DNA of 12,101 nucleotides from Candidatus Omnitrophota bacterium (lineage in GTDB: Bacteria > Omnitrophota > Gorgyraeia > 2-01-FULL-45-10). The DNA is taken from the NCBI GenBank assembly GCA_028716065.1, contig JAQUQN010000005.1, positions 19,162 to 31,262 of the forward strand. The letters are read 5' to 3'. Every line of letters begins with the position of its first letter. Position 1 is the first letter of the stretch. Shown piece after piece: positions 4,727 through 11,881 of the stretch. The position numbers were made by a program, and so were the translations under genes. The notes under the pieces were generated by a model. It was not told the origin of the DNA. It searched no databases and was given only the letters and a program-made list of their open reading frames with translations.

Positions 4727-5587
4727 GTGAAATATATGAAACAGATAGTGGTTATAAGTGGCAAAGGCGGTACCGGCAAGACCATTCTCACCGCATCTTT
4801 CGCGGTCCTGGCAAATAACAAGATAATGGTAGATTGCGATGTTGACGCGGCCGATCTTCATCTTCTGCTCCATCCGCATATAAGAGAGCGCCATGAGTTC
4901 AGGAGCGGCAAGACCGCGCGTCTCGACAAAAAGATATGCAATCGATGCGGTAAATGCATCGTTTTGTGCAGGTTCGGCGCTATAAGCGATGATCTTACCA
5001 TTGATCCCATCTCATGTGAAGGGTGCGGTCTATGCAGCCACGTATGCCCATCAGGCGCCATAACCATGGAGGAAAATATAGCCGGAGAATGGTTCATATC
5101 GGATACGAAATACGGCCCCTTTATCCATGCGAAATTGGGTATCGCGGAGGAGAATTCCGGTAAACTTGTTGCGAAGATACGGCAGGTATCCAAAGATATG
5201 GCCGAAAAGGGCCGTTTCGACTATGTCATCGTTGACGGCCCCCCCGGCATAGGCTGCCCCGTTATCGCCTCTTTATCCGGCGTAGATTGCGCGCTCGTAG
5301 TTACCGAACCAACCCTCTCCGGGCTTCATGATGCCAGAAGGGTCATAGAGGTATGTGCTTATTTCAAGGTGCCGGTAAAGATGGTCATAAATAAATACGA
5401 CCTTAATATCGATATCTCCAAAGAGATAGAGGCATACAGCCAGTCCGCGAATATCGAGGTTGCCGGCAAGATAAGATTCGACAGCTCCATTCCTAAAACA
5501 TTGGTCAAGGGAATAACGGCGGTTGAAGGCGCAAGCGAGGCTGTGATAAGAGAGATAAAGGATATATGGAAGAAGATATCCATATAA
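4727..5587 (+). CDS. MinD/Mrp-type P-loop ATPase with inserted 2[4Fe-4S] ferredoxin domain (2)
   Basis: This 286-residue protein (from the GTG at 4727) is the second COG1149-type ATPase. It has deviant Walker A KGGTGKT (13-19), DCDVDAADLH (36-45), the ferredoxin sets C71-x2-C74-x2-C77-x3-C81 and C97-x2-C100-x2-C103-x3-C107, and VDGPPGIGCPV as the Walker B region. The start is uncertain. GTG 4727 gives a 3-residue extension, while ATG 4736 gives the family-typical MKQIVVISGKGGTGKT; neither has a clear SD. It shows the same segment order as the ATPase at 3010, including the 'FIHAKL' stretch after the ferredoxin domain, and the two are probably partner subunits. The gene overlaps the DUF2099 gene by 22 nt. 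Confidence 0.95.
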   Translation: MKYMKQIVVISGKGGTGKTILTASFAVLANNKIMVDCDVDAADLHLLLHPHIRERHEFRSGKTARLDKKICNRCGKCIVLCRFGAISDDLTIDPISCEGCGLCSHVCPSGAITMEENIAGEWFISDTKYGPFIHAKLGIAEENSGKLVAKIRQVSKDMAEKGRFDYVIVDGPPGIGCPVIASLSGVDCALVVTEPTLSGLHDARRVIEVCAYFKVPVKMVINKYDLNIDISKEIEAYSQSANIEVAGKIRFDSSIPKTLVKGITAVEGASEAVIREIKDIWKKISI

Positions 5588-6414
5588 TCAGATATTTTTC
5601 GTCATTGATTACGGTATCAAACGGTAAAGTAGTAAAAGTAACCAAGCCGAATATTTCATATTGTCCGCTTTCGAGTTTTCTTTATGGGGGCATTAAAAAT
5701 CCCCCTGGACTTTCTACGGCGCTATTAAAAGACGAGATTAAAAAAGTTATAAAAGGCAAGATAACCCGTTTTGGTTTCTGCACTAAAGACAGGATGCTTT
5801 GGAAAGATGAGGCGGTTATACCGTACGGAGCTTCGGAACTTCTAGCATATGGATTGAAGAATAAAGCTATAGACAGTGCTGTAATAGTCTGTGACGGGGC
5901 GGGAACGGTTATAACGGCTGTTCCCCAAATTGTCCAGGGCATAGGTGCTCGTATGCATACTGTCCTTAAGACATCACATATCCCTGAGGTTGCGATTAAA
6001 CTGCGCCGGTACAGCTGCCATATCTTGGATGAAAAAGGCTCAATTAACCAGATGTCTGGTGTTAGTGAAGCTGCCAAAAAAGGTTATAAACGGATTGCTG
6101 TTACAGTCAGCGCTTTTGGAGAAGAAAGCCTGAAGAATATCAGAGCGCTCGAAGGTCGCTATGGTATATCACTGACCATCCTTGCTGTATGTACGACAGG
6201 AATTAAAGAAGGCCGGTTAATCGAGATTGAAAAGTATGCCGATATCGTTTGGGCGTGTCATTCTAAAAATATCAGAAATCGGTTAAGCAAAAAGGCGATA
6301 AAGATATTATCCAAGGTGTCGCCAGTATATATGCTTACCGAAAAAGGCAAAAAACTCGTTTCAGGATATAACCCTAACATTTATAAAATAAGGGAAGAGG
6401 CGCGAAGATCATGA
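5566..6414 (+). CDS. DUF2099 family protein (methanogenesis marker protein 8 family)
   Basis: This 282-residue protein carries the traits I associate with DUF2099: C33 in SYCPLSSFLYGG, FGFC72, IPYGASELLAYGL, IVCDGAGTVI (107-116) and QIVQGIGARM. The family was first named as methanogenesis marker 8 because it is conserved in methanogens, but homologues occur in anaerobic bacteria. Its molecular function is unknown to me. Cys33, Cys72 and Cys109 are possible metal or thiol sites. The start overlaps the MinD-ferredoxin gene by 22 nt and an AAGG (5558-5561) precedes it. It overlaps the next gene by ATGA. Placement between ORP-type genes and a metallo-hydrolase suggests the same cofactor pathway. 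The name is recalled from motif memory, so the family call needs a profile search. Confidence 0.72.
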   Translation: MEEDIHIIRYFSSLITVSNGKVVKVTKPNISYCPLSSFLYGGIKNPPGLSTALLKDEIKKVIKGKITRFGFCTKDRMLWKDEAVIPYGASELLAYGLKNKAIDSAVIVCDGAGTVITAVPQIVQGIGARMHTVLKTSHIPEVAIKLRRYSCHILDEKGSINQMSGVSEAAKKGYKRIAVTVSAFGEESLKNIRALEGRYGISLTILAVCTTGIKEGRLIEIEKYADIVWACHSKNIRNRLSKKAIKILSKVSPVYMLTEKGKKLVSGYNPNIYKIREEARRS

Positions 6415-7121
6415 AGATAACCATTCTTGCCGAAGGTTCTACGAAGTGGCAGCGTTTTATAAAGCATTGGGGGCTGTCCATTCTCATAGATGACGATATT
6501 CTCTTCGACACATTCGGCAAGCCGGGCTATGTCGTAAAACAATTAAAGAGATACAAAATAGATATTGATAAGATAAAACATATTGTAATTTCTCATGACG
6601 ATTGGGATCATGTCACAGGTTTATGGAAAATATTAGAGCGTAATCAAGATCTGACTGTGTATATATGCCCGCATTTCAAACCCGAGATCAAGTCAAAAAT
6701 AAAGTGGTATGGAGCGCGTATTGTAGAGGTAGAAGGTGTGATTAATTTACGGGATAATATCTATTTGAGCGGTGAGCTTACGGGTGAGCGCCGTGATTTT
6801 GACATACCGGAACAATATTTGGCGATAAAGACAGCTAAAGGTATTGTTGTTATCACGGGATGCGCCCATCCGGGCATAGTCGAGATAACACAGCATGCGA
6901 AAGCCGCGTTCAGTTCAGACACCCGCCTTTTAATGGGCGGTTTTCACCTCAAAGATCGTATAGCAGAAGAAGCGCGCGATGTTATTTTAAAATTAAAGGC
7001 ACTTGGAGTCAGGCAGGTTATTCCTTTTCACTGTACGGGTCAAATTGCGCAGGAATTATTCAATAAAGAATTTAACCGTAATTGTATTGTACCAAGAGAA
7101 GGTTGTACATTAGAAATTTGA
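6411..7121 (+). CDS. Metallo-beta-lactamase-fold protein (COG1237-like) with altered metal motif
   Basis: This 236-residue protein resembles the MBL subgroup annotated as dihydropterin ribofuranosylaminobenzene phosphate synthase-like. The core metal motif reads SHDDWDHVTGL (61-71): H62, D66 and H67 are kept, but the second His of HxHxDH is Asp64. Later metal ligands look intact: H153 in TGCAHPGI (149-156) and the His of GGFHL further on. The order EQYLAIKTAKG then the TGCAHPGI segment is typical of the group. It overlaps the DUF2099 stop by ATGA, so the two are translationally coupled. An MBL-fold hydrolase or synthase role is inferred. Asp64 may alter metal choice or nuclearity. The substrate is unknown; the pterin annotation common for this group is not proof of that reaction. 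Confidence 0.88.
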   Translation: MKITILAEGSTKWQRFIKHWGLSILIDDDILFDTFGKPGYVVKQLKRYKIDIDKIKHIVISHDDWDHVTGLWKILERNQDLTVYICPHFKPEIKSKIKWYGARIVEVEGVINLRDNIYLSGELTGERRDFDIPEQYLAIKTAKGIVVITGCAHPGIVEITQHAKAAFSSDTRLLMGGFHLKDRIAEEARDVILKLKALGVRQVIPFHCTGQIAQELFNKEFNRNCIVPREGCTLEI

Positions 7122-7143
7122 AAGAAAGGAGATAAATAGTATT

Positions 7144-7317
7144 ATGGCGGCAAAAATAGATAAAAAGAATTGCACCGGTTGCGGCAAGTGCGTCGAAATA
7201 TGCCCGGTTAGCGCCATCAAGATCGAAAAGGAAAAGGCGGTTGTAAATGACGATTGTGTCGAGTGCGGTGCCTGCGTAGGCGAATGCCCGCACGGAGCGA
7301 TATCGACCCCAAGGTAG
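7144..7317 (+). CDS. Small 2[4Fe-4S] ferredoxin
   Basis: This 57-residue protein, starting MAAKIDKKNCTGCGKC, has two complete CxxCxxCxxxCP clusters: NCTGCGKCVEICP and DCVECGACVGECP. It is a clostridial-type electron carrier of normal size. An AAAGGAG (7125-7131) lies 12 nt upstream of the ATG, somewhat far. It begins 22 nt after the MBL gene and is followed 14 nt later by the CoA-binding protein gene. A likely role is electron supply to the MinD-ferredoxin ATPases, the radical SAM enzyme or the flavoenzyme nearby. Confidence 0.93.
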   Translation: MAAKIDKKNCTGCGKCVEICPVSAIKIEKEKAVVNDDCVECGACVGECPHGAISTPR

Positions 7318-7331
7318 AAGACAAGAATATC

Positions 7332-7715
7332 ATGGAAAAACTAGTCAGTGATTTTCTGGCCCAGAAGAGATTTATTGTTGCGGGATCGTTTAAGAATGAA
7401 TCGAAATACGCTTACAGGATCTTTAAAATATTAAAAAGTAAAGGATATGAGGTTTATCCTGTAAATCCCAATGTCAAAGAGGTTGAGGGGCATCCTTGTT
7501 ATCCAAGCGTCAAAGATATCCCCTGCGCCATAGATGTTGTTAACCTGGTCACGCCGCCATCGGTGACCGAAAGAATACTTATTGATTGTAAGGAAAAAGG
7601 CATACGAAAGGTTTGGCTACAGCCCGGGGCCGAAAACGAGAACGCTATACGCTTCTGTAGAGAAAATAATATGGATATTATATATCAAACCTGTGTCATA
7701 ACAAGGGCAGTGTGA
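7332..7715 (+). CDS. CoA-binding domain protein (YccU-like, CoA_binding_2)
   Basis: This 127-residue Rossmann-fold protein contains FIVAGSFKNESKYAYRIFK, a GYEVYPVNPNVKEVEGHPCY segment (39-57), DVVNLVTPP (68-76) and KVWLQPGAENENAIRFC (93-109). This is the normal layout of small CoA-binding proteins. ATG 7332 is chosen because it gives the family's usual N-terminus. The longer frame starting at 7254 would read through the ferredoxin gene in another frame. Cys56, Cys65, Cys86 and Cys121 are present. The function of the family is poorly known. The next gene encodes a disulfide-reductase-type flavoenzyme of the CoA-disulfide reductase/NADH oxidase class, so a CoA-linked partnership is possible but only inferred. 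Confidence 0.88.
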   Translation: MEKLVSDFLAQKRFIVAGSFKNESKYAYRIFKILKSKGYEVYPVNPNVKEVEGHPCYPSVKDIPCAIDVVNLVTPPSVTERILIDCKEKGIRKVWLQPGAENENAIRFCRENNMDIIYQTCVITRAV

Positions 7716-7731
7716 AAACTAAGGAGTTACC

Positions 7732-9084
7732 ATGCGAAATAAAACGGATATTTTAGTGATAGGCGCAGGTCCTGCCGGGGTAGTATGCGCGTTAACCGCC
7801 AAGAAGTATTATCCCGATAAGAAGATCGTGGTAATGAGGAATGTGGAGAAAGGGGTTATCCCTTGCGGAATTCCCTATATGATAAAAAGCCTGAAATCTC
7901 CCGATGAAAATGTCTTGGGAATGGTGACGCTTGAAAAGAATGGTATCGAAACGGTTGTGGACGAGGCAATAGCGATAGATCGAAACAATAAGACCGTAGA
8001 ATGTAAAAGCGACAAGATATACAAGTATGAAAAATTGGTCCTCGCTGTTGGGTCAACTCCGATCTTGCCACCTATCCCCGGCATAGAAAAGGAAGGGATT
8101 TATCCTATATATAAAGAGTTAGGATATCTTAAAAAGGCCATAGAAGAGATAAAAAAATGCAAGAATATCCTGATAGTAGGAGGCGGGTTTATCGGCATAG
8201 AATTCGCGGATGAGCTTTCAAAAATAAATGGACTCAATACATATTTGGTCGAGCTTCTTCCTAATGTCCTGGCGAATTCCTTTGATCTGGAATTTTCAAC
8301 ACTCGCTGAAAACAAGCTGAAATCAAAAGGTGTAAAAATACTGACAGGCGTTAAGGTGCTTGAATTTTGCGGTAAGGGTAGAGTCGAAAAAGTGAGATTA
8401 TCAACGGCTGAGGAGATTGAAACCGGCGCGGTTATTTTGGGCATAGGAGCATGTCCGGATACGACACTTGCCCGCAAGACCGGTTTAGATCTGGGTAAAG
8501 GCAAGGGGATATGGGTGGATGAGTATATGCGCACGGTAGATCCTGATGTTTTTGCCGTAGGCGATTGCGCGGGCAAGAGAGACTTTTATACCCGTAAAGA
8601 TATGCCGGTCATGCTGGCCTCAACGGCTACAGCGGAGGCGAGGATCGCGGGCGCGAATCTTTATCAATTGAAAGTTATACGGGAGAATAAAGGCACTATC
8701 GCGGTTTACTCCACATATATTGACGGTTTGGTGTTAGGTTCAGCCGGCCTTACGCAAACAAGTGCGATAAAAGAGGGATTTGAAATCGTGACCGGCCAGG
8801 CCAGCGTTAAAGATAAGCATCCCGTTACCATGCCTCTGGTGAGTGATATTAAGGTAAAATTGGTTTTTTCAAGACAATCAGGGATTCTATTGGGCGGTCA
8901 GGTTGCAGGTGGTTTTAGTTGCGGTGAGATGATAAACCTTATCGGTGTCGCTATTCAAAAGAGAATGTCAGCCACAGAACTTGAGACACTACAAATAGCC
9001 ACTCAACCATATTTGACGAGCGCACCCACCATGTATCCGATTGTTGTGGCTGCCCAGGATGCCATAGGAAAGATGCATGGATAA
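7732..9084 (+). CDS. FAD/NAD(P)-dependent disulfide-reductase-type oxidoreductase (CoA-disulfide reductase/NADH oxidase group)
   Basis: This 450-residue protein is a COG0446-type flavoenzyme. The FAD motif is VIGAGPAG (9-16). The redox cysteine C45 in IPCGIPYM matches the single catalytic Cys of CoA-disulfide reductases and NADH oxidases. The NAD(P) motif is IVGGGFIGIE (148-157), the second FAD contact is DVFAVGDCAG (272-281), and a C-terminal dimerisation domain follows to the end. The length is normal. A good SD, AAGGAG (7721-7726), precedes the ATG. Possible roles are reduction of CoA- or protein-bound disulfides and polysulfides, or removal of oxygen or peroxide. The adjacent CoA-binding protein gene favours a CoA- or sulfur-linked role. 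It overlaps the radical SAM gene by 8 nt. Confidence 0.92.
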   Translation: MRNKTDILVIGAGPAGVVCALTAKKYYPDKKIVVMRNVEKGVIPCGIPYMIKSLKSPDENVLGMVTLEKNGIETVVDEAIAIDRNNKTVECKSDKIYKYEKLVLAVGSTPILPPIPGIEKEGIYPIYKELGYLKKAIEEIKKCKNILIVGGGFIGIEFADELSKINGLNTYLVELLPNVLANSFDLEFSTLAENKLKSKGVKILTGVKVLEFCGKGRVEKVRLSTAEEIETGAVILGIGACPDTTLARKTGLDLGKGKGIWVDEYMRTVDPDVFAVGDCAGKRDFYTRKDMPVMLASTATAEARIAGANLYQLKVIRENKGTIAVYSTYIDGLVLGSAGLTQTSAIKEGFEIVTGQASVKDKHPVTMPLVSDIKVKLVFSRQSGILLGGQVAGGFSCGEMINLIGVAIQKRMSATELETLQIATQPYLTSAPTMYPIVVAAQDAIGKMHG

Positions 9085-9853
9085 GAAAACCTATAAATAT
9101 ATTTATGGGCCTGTGCCATCATGGCGATTAGGCAGCTCTTTAGGTATTGACCCCATATCAAAAAAGGAAAAAGTCTGTACATTTGATTGTATTTACTGCC
9201 AACTCGGCAAAACAAAACATTTAACGGCCGAGCGAAAAGTATTTGTTCCTGTTAGCAGTGTAATAGAGGAACTAAAATCTACGCCGCCCTTAAAAATTGA
9301 TTATATAACCTTCTCCGGAACAGGCGAGCCTACACTGGCTCTAAACCTTGGAAAAATGATAAAGGCTGTAAGGCGGGTCAGGAAAGAGAAAGTGGCGGTT
9401 TTAACGAATTCTTCTCTTATAAATAGGGAAGATGTGGCAAAAGACCTATCTTTGGCGGATCTTGTCGTGTGTAAATTGGATGCCCCCTCGCAATATATTT
9501 TTGGGATTATTAACAGCCCCATAAAATGCCTCAAGATTGATACGATTATAAAAGCCATAAAAGATTTTAAAACCGCCTATAAGGGTAAACTGGCGCTTCA
9601 GATAATGTTTGTGGAAAAGAACAGGGTATACGCGAGCGAGATCGCAAGTATGGCCAGATATATCGGCCCTGATGAAGTCCAGCTCAATACGCCTTTAAGG
9701 CCATGTGGTATAAAACCGTTGGCAAGAGACAAAATGGCCGAGCTGGAGAGATATTTCATCGGTTTAAACGTTCTTTCCGTCTATAGAGCTGGCAATAAGG
9801 ACGTCAAACCGATCAGTTCGGAAGATACTTTAAAAAGGAGAGGTAAGGTTTAA
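9077..9853 (+). CDS. Radical SAM protein (COG0731-like)
   Basis: This 258-residue protein begins with YGPVPSWRLGSSLGIDP (10-26), the COG0731 signature, and has the cluster motif C34-x3-C38-x2-C41 in VCTFDCIYCQ. The glycine-rich SAM contact is in ITFSGTGEPTL, and a DLVVCKLDAPS strand follows. The usual signature has two arginines (SRRLG); here the first is Trp16. COG0731 includes TYW1-related wyosine enzymes, but many bacterial members lie in ORP or metal-cofactor loci and their reactions are unknown. The protein is short for a complete TYW1. It overlaps the preceding flavoenzyme gene by 8 nt. Reduced ferredoxin from the gene at 7144 could supply its electron. Confidence 0.9.
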   Translation: MDKKTYKYIYGPVPSWRLGSSLGIDPISKKEKVCTFDCIYCQLGKTKHLTAERKVFVPVSSVIEELKSTPPLKIDYITFSGTGEPTLALNLGKMIKAVRRVRKEKVAVLTNSSLINREDVAKDLSLADLVVCKLDAPSQYIFGIINSPIKCLKIDTIIKAIKDFKTAYKGKLALQIMFVEKNRVYASEIASMARYIGPDEVQLNTPLRPCGIKPLARDKMAELERYFIGLNVLSVYRAGNKDVKPISSEDTLKRRGKV

Positions 9854-9860
9854 AAGTTTT

Positions 9861-10766
9861 ATGAAGACATATCTGGATTGCATACCATGTTTTTTAAAAC
9901 AGGCGCTTGAAACGGCGAGATTATCCGCCGCTGATGAGAAAACGCAGAAAAAGATACTGGATGAAGTCGCCCGCGCTATACCGCGGTTCCCACTACTCTA
10001 TAGCCCGCCCCAGATGGCAAGGGTTATCTACGGTGCTATTGAAAGGTTTACCGGTAAAGATGATCCTTACGCGAAGATAAAAGAAAAGAGCAATAAACTC
10101 GCTTTGAGTATTTACCCAATGCTTAAGAAAAAGGTAGTTCATTCGCATGACAGGCTGCTGACAGCGGTTGAACTGGCGATCGCGGGTAATATCATTGATT
10201 ATGGCGTAAAAAATAATTTAGACGTGGAAGAAGAGCTTAAAAAGATCCTGGATAAGGAAGATAAGGCCATTCGAAGAGAAAAGAGTTCGCTATTCGATTA
10301 TAGGAGTTTTCGGGCAGCCTTAAAGAGGTCGAATACTATACTTTATCTTGCTGATAACGCCGGAGAAGTAGTTTTTGACAGGATTCTTATTGAAGAGATA
10401 CAAAAAACGTATAAGGATAAAAATATCATTTACGCGGTAAAAGAAAAACCTGTTATTAACGATGCCCTGCGGGGAGACGCGGTATTTGCGGGTATCGAAG
10501 AAATAGCAGCCATAGTTTCAAGCGGCGTAGATACACCAGGAACGGTACTTTCTTTATGCTCGAAGGAATTTTTAAATATATTCAGGCGCGCGGATATGGT
10601 AATTAGCAAAGGACAGGGCAATTTTGAGGCATTATCAGATTATACAAGGCCCGTATTCTTTCTCTTTATGGCAAAATGCCCGGTTATCGCCAGAGATGTG
10701 AAATGCGCCCTCGGCGATGTGATTTTACTGTATAAGAATAAACGGGTAAAAGAAAAGGCAAGCTGA
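9861..10766 (+). CDS. DUF89/ARMT1-like damage-control phosphatase
   Basis: This 301-residue protein has the N-terminal DCIPCFLKQA (6-15) with C7 and C10, AIAGNIIDYG (106-115), the catalytic-site segment ADNAGEVVFD (164-173), KEKPVINDA, and SKGQGNFEAL (249-258). These are the marks of DUF89 subfamily I (COG1578). This metal-dependent phosphatase family is proposed to hydrolyse phosphorylated by-products such as damaged sugar phosphates or cofactor intermediates. The CxxC near the N-terminus is typical of the microbial subfamily. It starts 7 nt after the radical SAM gene and ends 1 nt before the peptide deformylase start. Its substrate here is unknown. Confidence 0.9.
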   Translation: MKTYLDCIPCFLKQALETARLSAADEKTQKKILDEVARAIPRFPLLYSPPQMARVIYGAIERFTGKDDPYAKIKEKSNKLALSIYPMLKKKVVHSHDRLLTAVELAIAGNIIDYGVKNNLDVEEELKKILDKEDKAIRREKSSLFDYRSFRAALKRSNTILYLADNAGEVVFDRILIEEIQKTYKDKNIIYAVKEKPVINDALRGDAVFAGIEEIAAIVSSGVDTPGTVLSLCSKEFLNIFRRADMVISKGQGNFEALSDYTRPVFFLFMAKCPVIARDVKCALGDVILLYKNKRVKEKAS

Positions 10767-10767
10767 T

Positions 10768-11247
10768 ATGTCGCCGTTGGAAATAAAAAAATATCCGGAT
10801 AAAATATTACGCGAGGCCTGCGAATCGGTAGAGAGCGTTACAAAGAAAGAAAGGAAGATCTTTGATGAGATGCTTTTTACGATGAGACATTTCTGCGGTA
10901 TAGGATTGGCCGCGCCACAGGTCGGCATATCCAGAAGATTGATAGTGGCCAGCGTTGAAGATGTAACCATAAAATTGGCCAATCCTGAAATTTTGGATAC
11001 AGACGGGTCCGATATGATGTCGGAAGGGTGCTTAAGCGTTATTAACACGACAGTTGATATAAAAAGGCCCGCCACGATTACGGTAAAAGGGTTGAATGAA
11101 GAGGGTAAGATGGTGGAGTTAAAGGCGGGCGGATTATTGGCCAGGGTTCTACAGCATGAAATAGACCATCTCAATGGCAGGTTGATAATAGATTATATGA
11201 GTATATTCAGACGATTAAAGTTTAAGGTAAGCTGTAAAAAAGGTTGA
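10768..11247 (+). CDS. def: Peptide deformylase
   Basis: This 159-residue metalloenzyme removes the formyl group from the initiator methionine of nascent proteins. All three active-site motifs are present: GIGLAAPQ (44-51), EGCLS (87-91, with metal ligand C89) and HEIDH (130-134, with H130, catalytic E131 and H134). The length is typical of bacterial deformylases, and the N-terminal KKYPDKILREAC segment is standard. It follows the DUF89 gene by one base (stop at 10764-10766, ATG at 10768), with AAAAGG (10753-10758) as a possible SD. No methionyl-tRNA formyltransferase gene is nearby. It may be the housekeeping copy or a locus-specific paralogue; the sequence does not decide. Confidence 0.95.
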   Translation: MSPLEIKKYPDKILREACESVESVTKKERKIFDEMLFTMRHFCGIGLAAPQVGISRRLIVASVEDVTIKLANPEILDTDGSDMMSEGCLSVINTTVDIKRPATITVKGLNEEGKMVELKAGGLLARVLQHEIDHLNGRLIIDYMSIFRRLKFKVSCKKG

Positions 11248-11248
11248 T

Positions 11249-11881
11249 ATGTTTAAACAAATTTTAAGAGAGCTTAAAATTCATGCTCCCTTTACTATTT
11301 TTGGTGCGATAACAGGCATCGCGGTAATGACGCTATGTTATAAGTTGCCTTATAAGATATCTTACGACGTGTTTTATATCCTGCATCCCTTGCATGTTCT
11401 CTTAAGCGCTCTTGTCACAGCGGCAATGTATCAGCTGCATGAGTGCGATCGTATAACCGGGAAATGCATAATGGGAAGATGTAACTTCTGGACGCTCCTT
11501 ATAATAGGTTATGCGGGTTCCATAGGTATTGCCACCATGAGCGATTCGGTAATACCTTATATATGCGAAGTTTTGTTTAAAATGCCGAACAGATGTATTC
11601 ATATAGGCTTTATCGAAAAATGGTGGCTTGTCAACCCATTGGCGATAATCGGTATAGTCATCGCGCATTTTAAACCCACAACAAAGTTTCCTCATGCCGC
11701 GCATGTCTTATTAAGCACCTGGGCTTCGTTATTTCATATAATCATGGCGCTGCGGCAAAGTTTGAGCCTGATTTTATACCTCGCGATTTTTATATTTTTA
11801 TTTATCGCCGTATGGATACCTTGCTGTGTCAGCGATATAGTTTTTCCATTATTATTTGTGAAAACAGGAGATAAGGCATGA
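11249..11881 (+). CDS. Unrecognised polytopic membrane protein with many His and Cys residues
   Basis: This is a 210-residue integral membrane protein. Hydrophobic segments lie at about 13-31, 44-62, 81-99, 126-141, 150-168 and 173-204, so five to seven membrane spans are likely. No signal peptide is obvious. Polar residues near or within the membrane include the segment HPLHVLLSALVTAAMYQLHE (46-65), H140, H149, H152, H163 and the pair C192-C193 in WIPCCVSD. The pattern of buried His/Cys suggests metal or heme binding, but I do not recognise the family. It starts 1 nt after peptide deformylase and overlaps the J-domain gene by ATGA, so the last two genes are probably translated together. Confidence 0.85.
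   Translation: MFKQILRELKIHAPFTIFGAITGIAVMTLCYKLPYKISYDVFYILHPLHVLLSALVTAAMYQLHECDRITGKCIMGRCNFWTLLIIGYAGSIGIATMSDSVIPYICEVLFKMPNRCIHIGFIEKWWLVNPLAIIGIVIAHFKPTTKFPHAAHVLLSTWASLFHIIMALRQSLSLILYLAIFIFLFIAVWIPCCVSDIVFPLLFVKTGDKA

Noticed and set aside
5566..6414. DUF2099 protein as evidence that the organism is a methanogen
   Set aside because: Peptide deformylase, the bacterial promoter layout and the absence of mcr or other methanogenesis genes argue for a bacterium.
7254..7331. Longer frame for the CoA-binding protein beginning at 7254
   Set aside because: It reads through the ferredoxin gene in another frame, and the extra residues are Arg/Cys-rich without family similarity.
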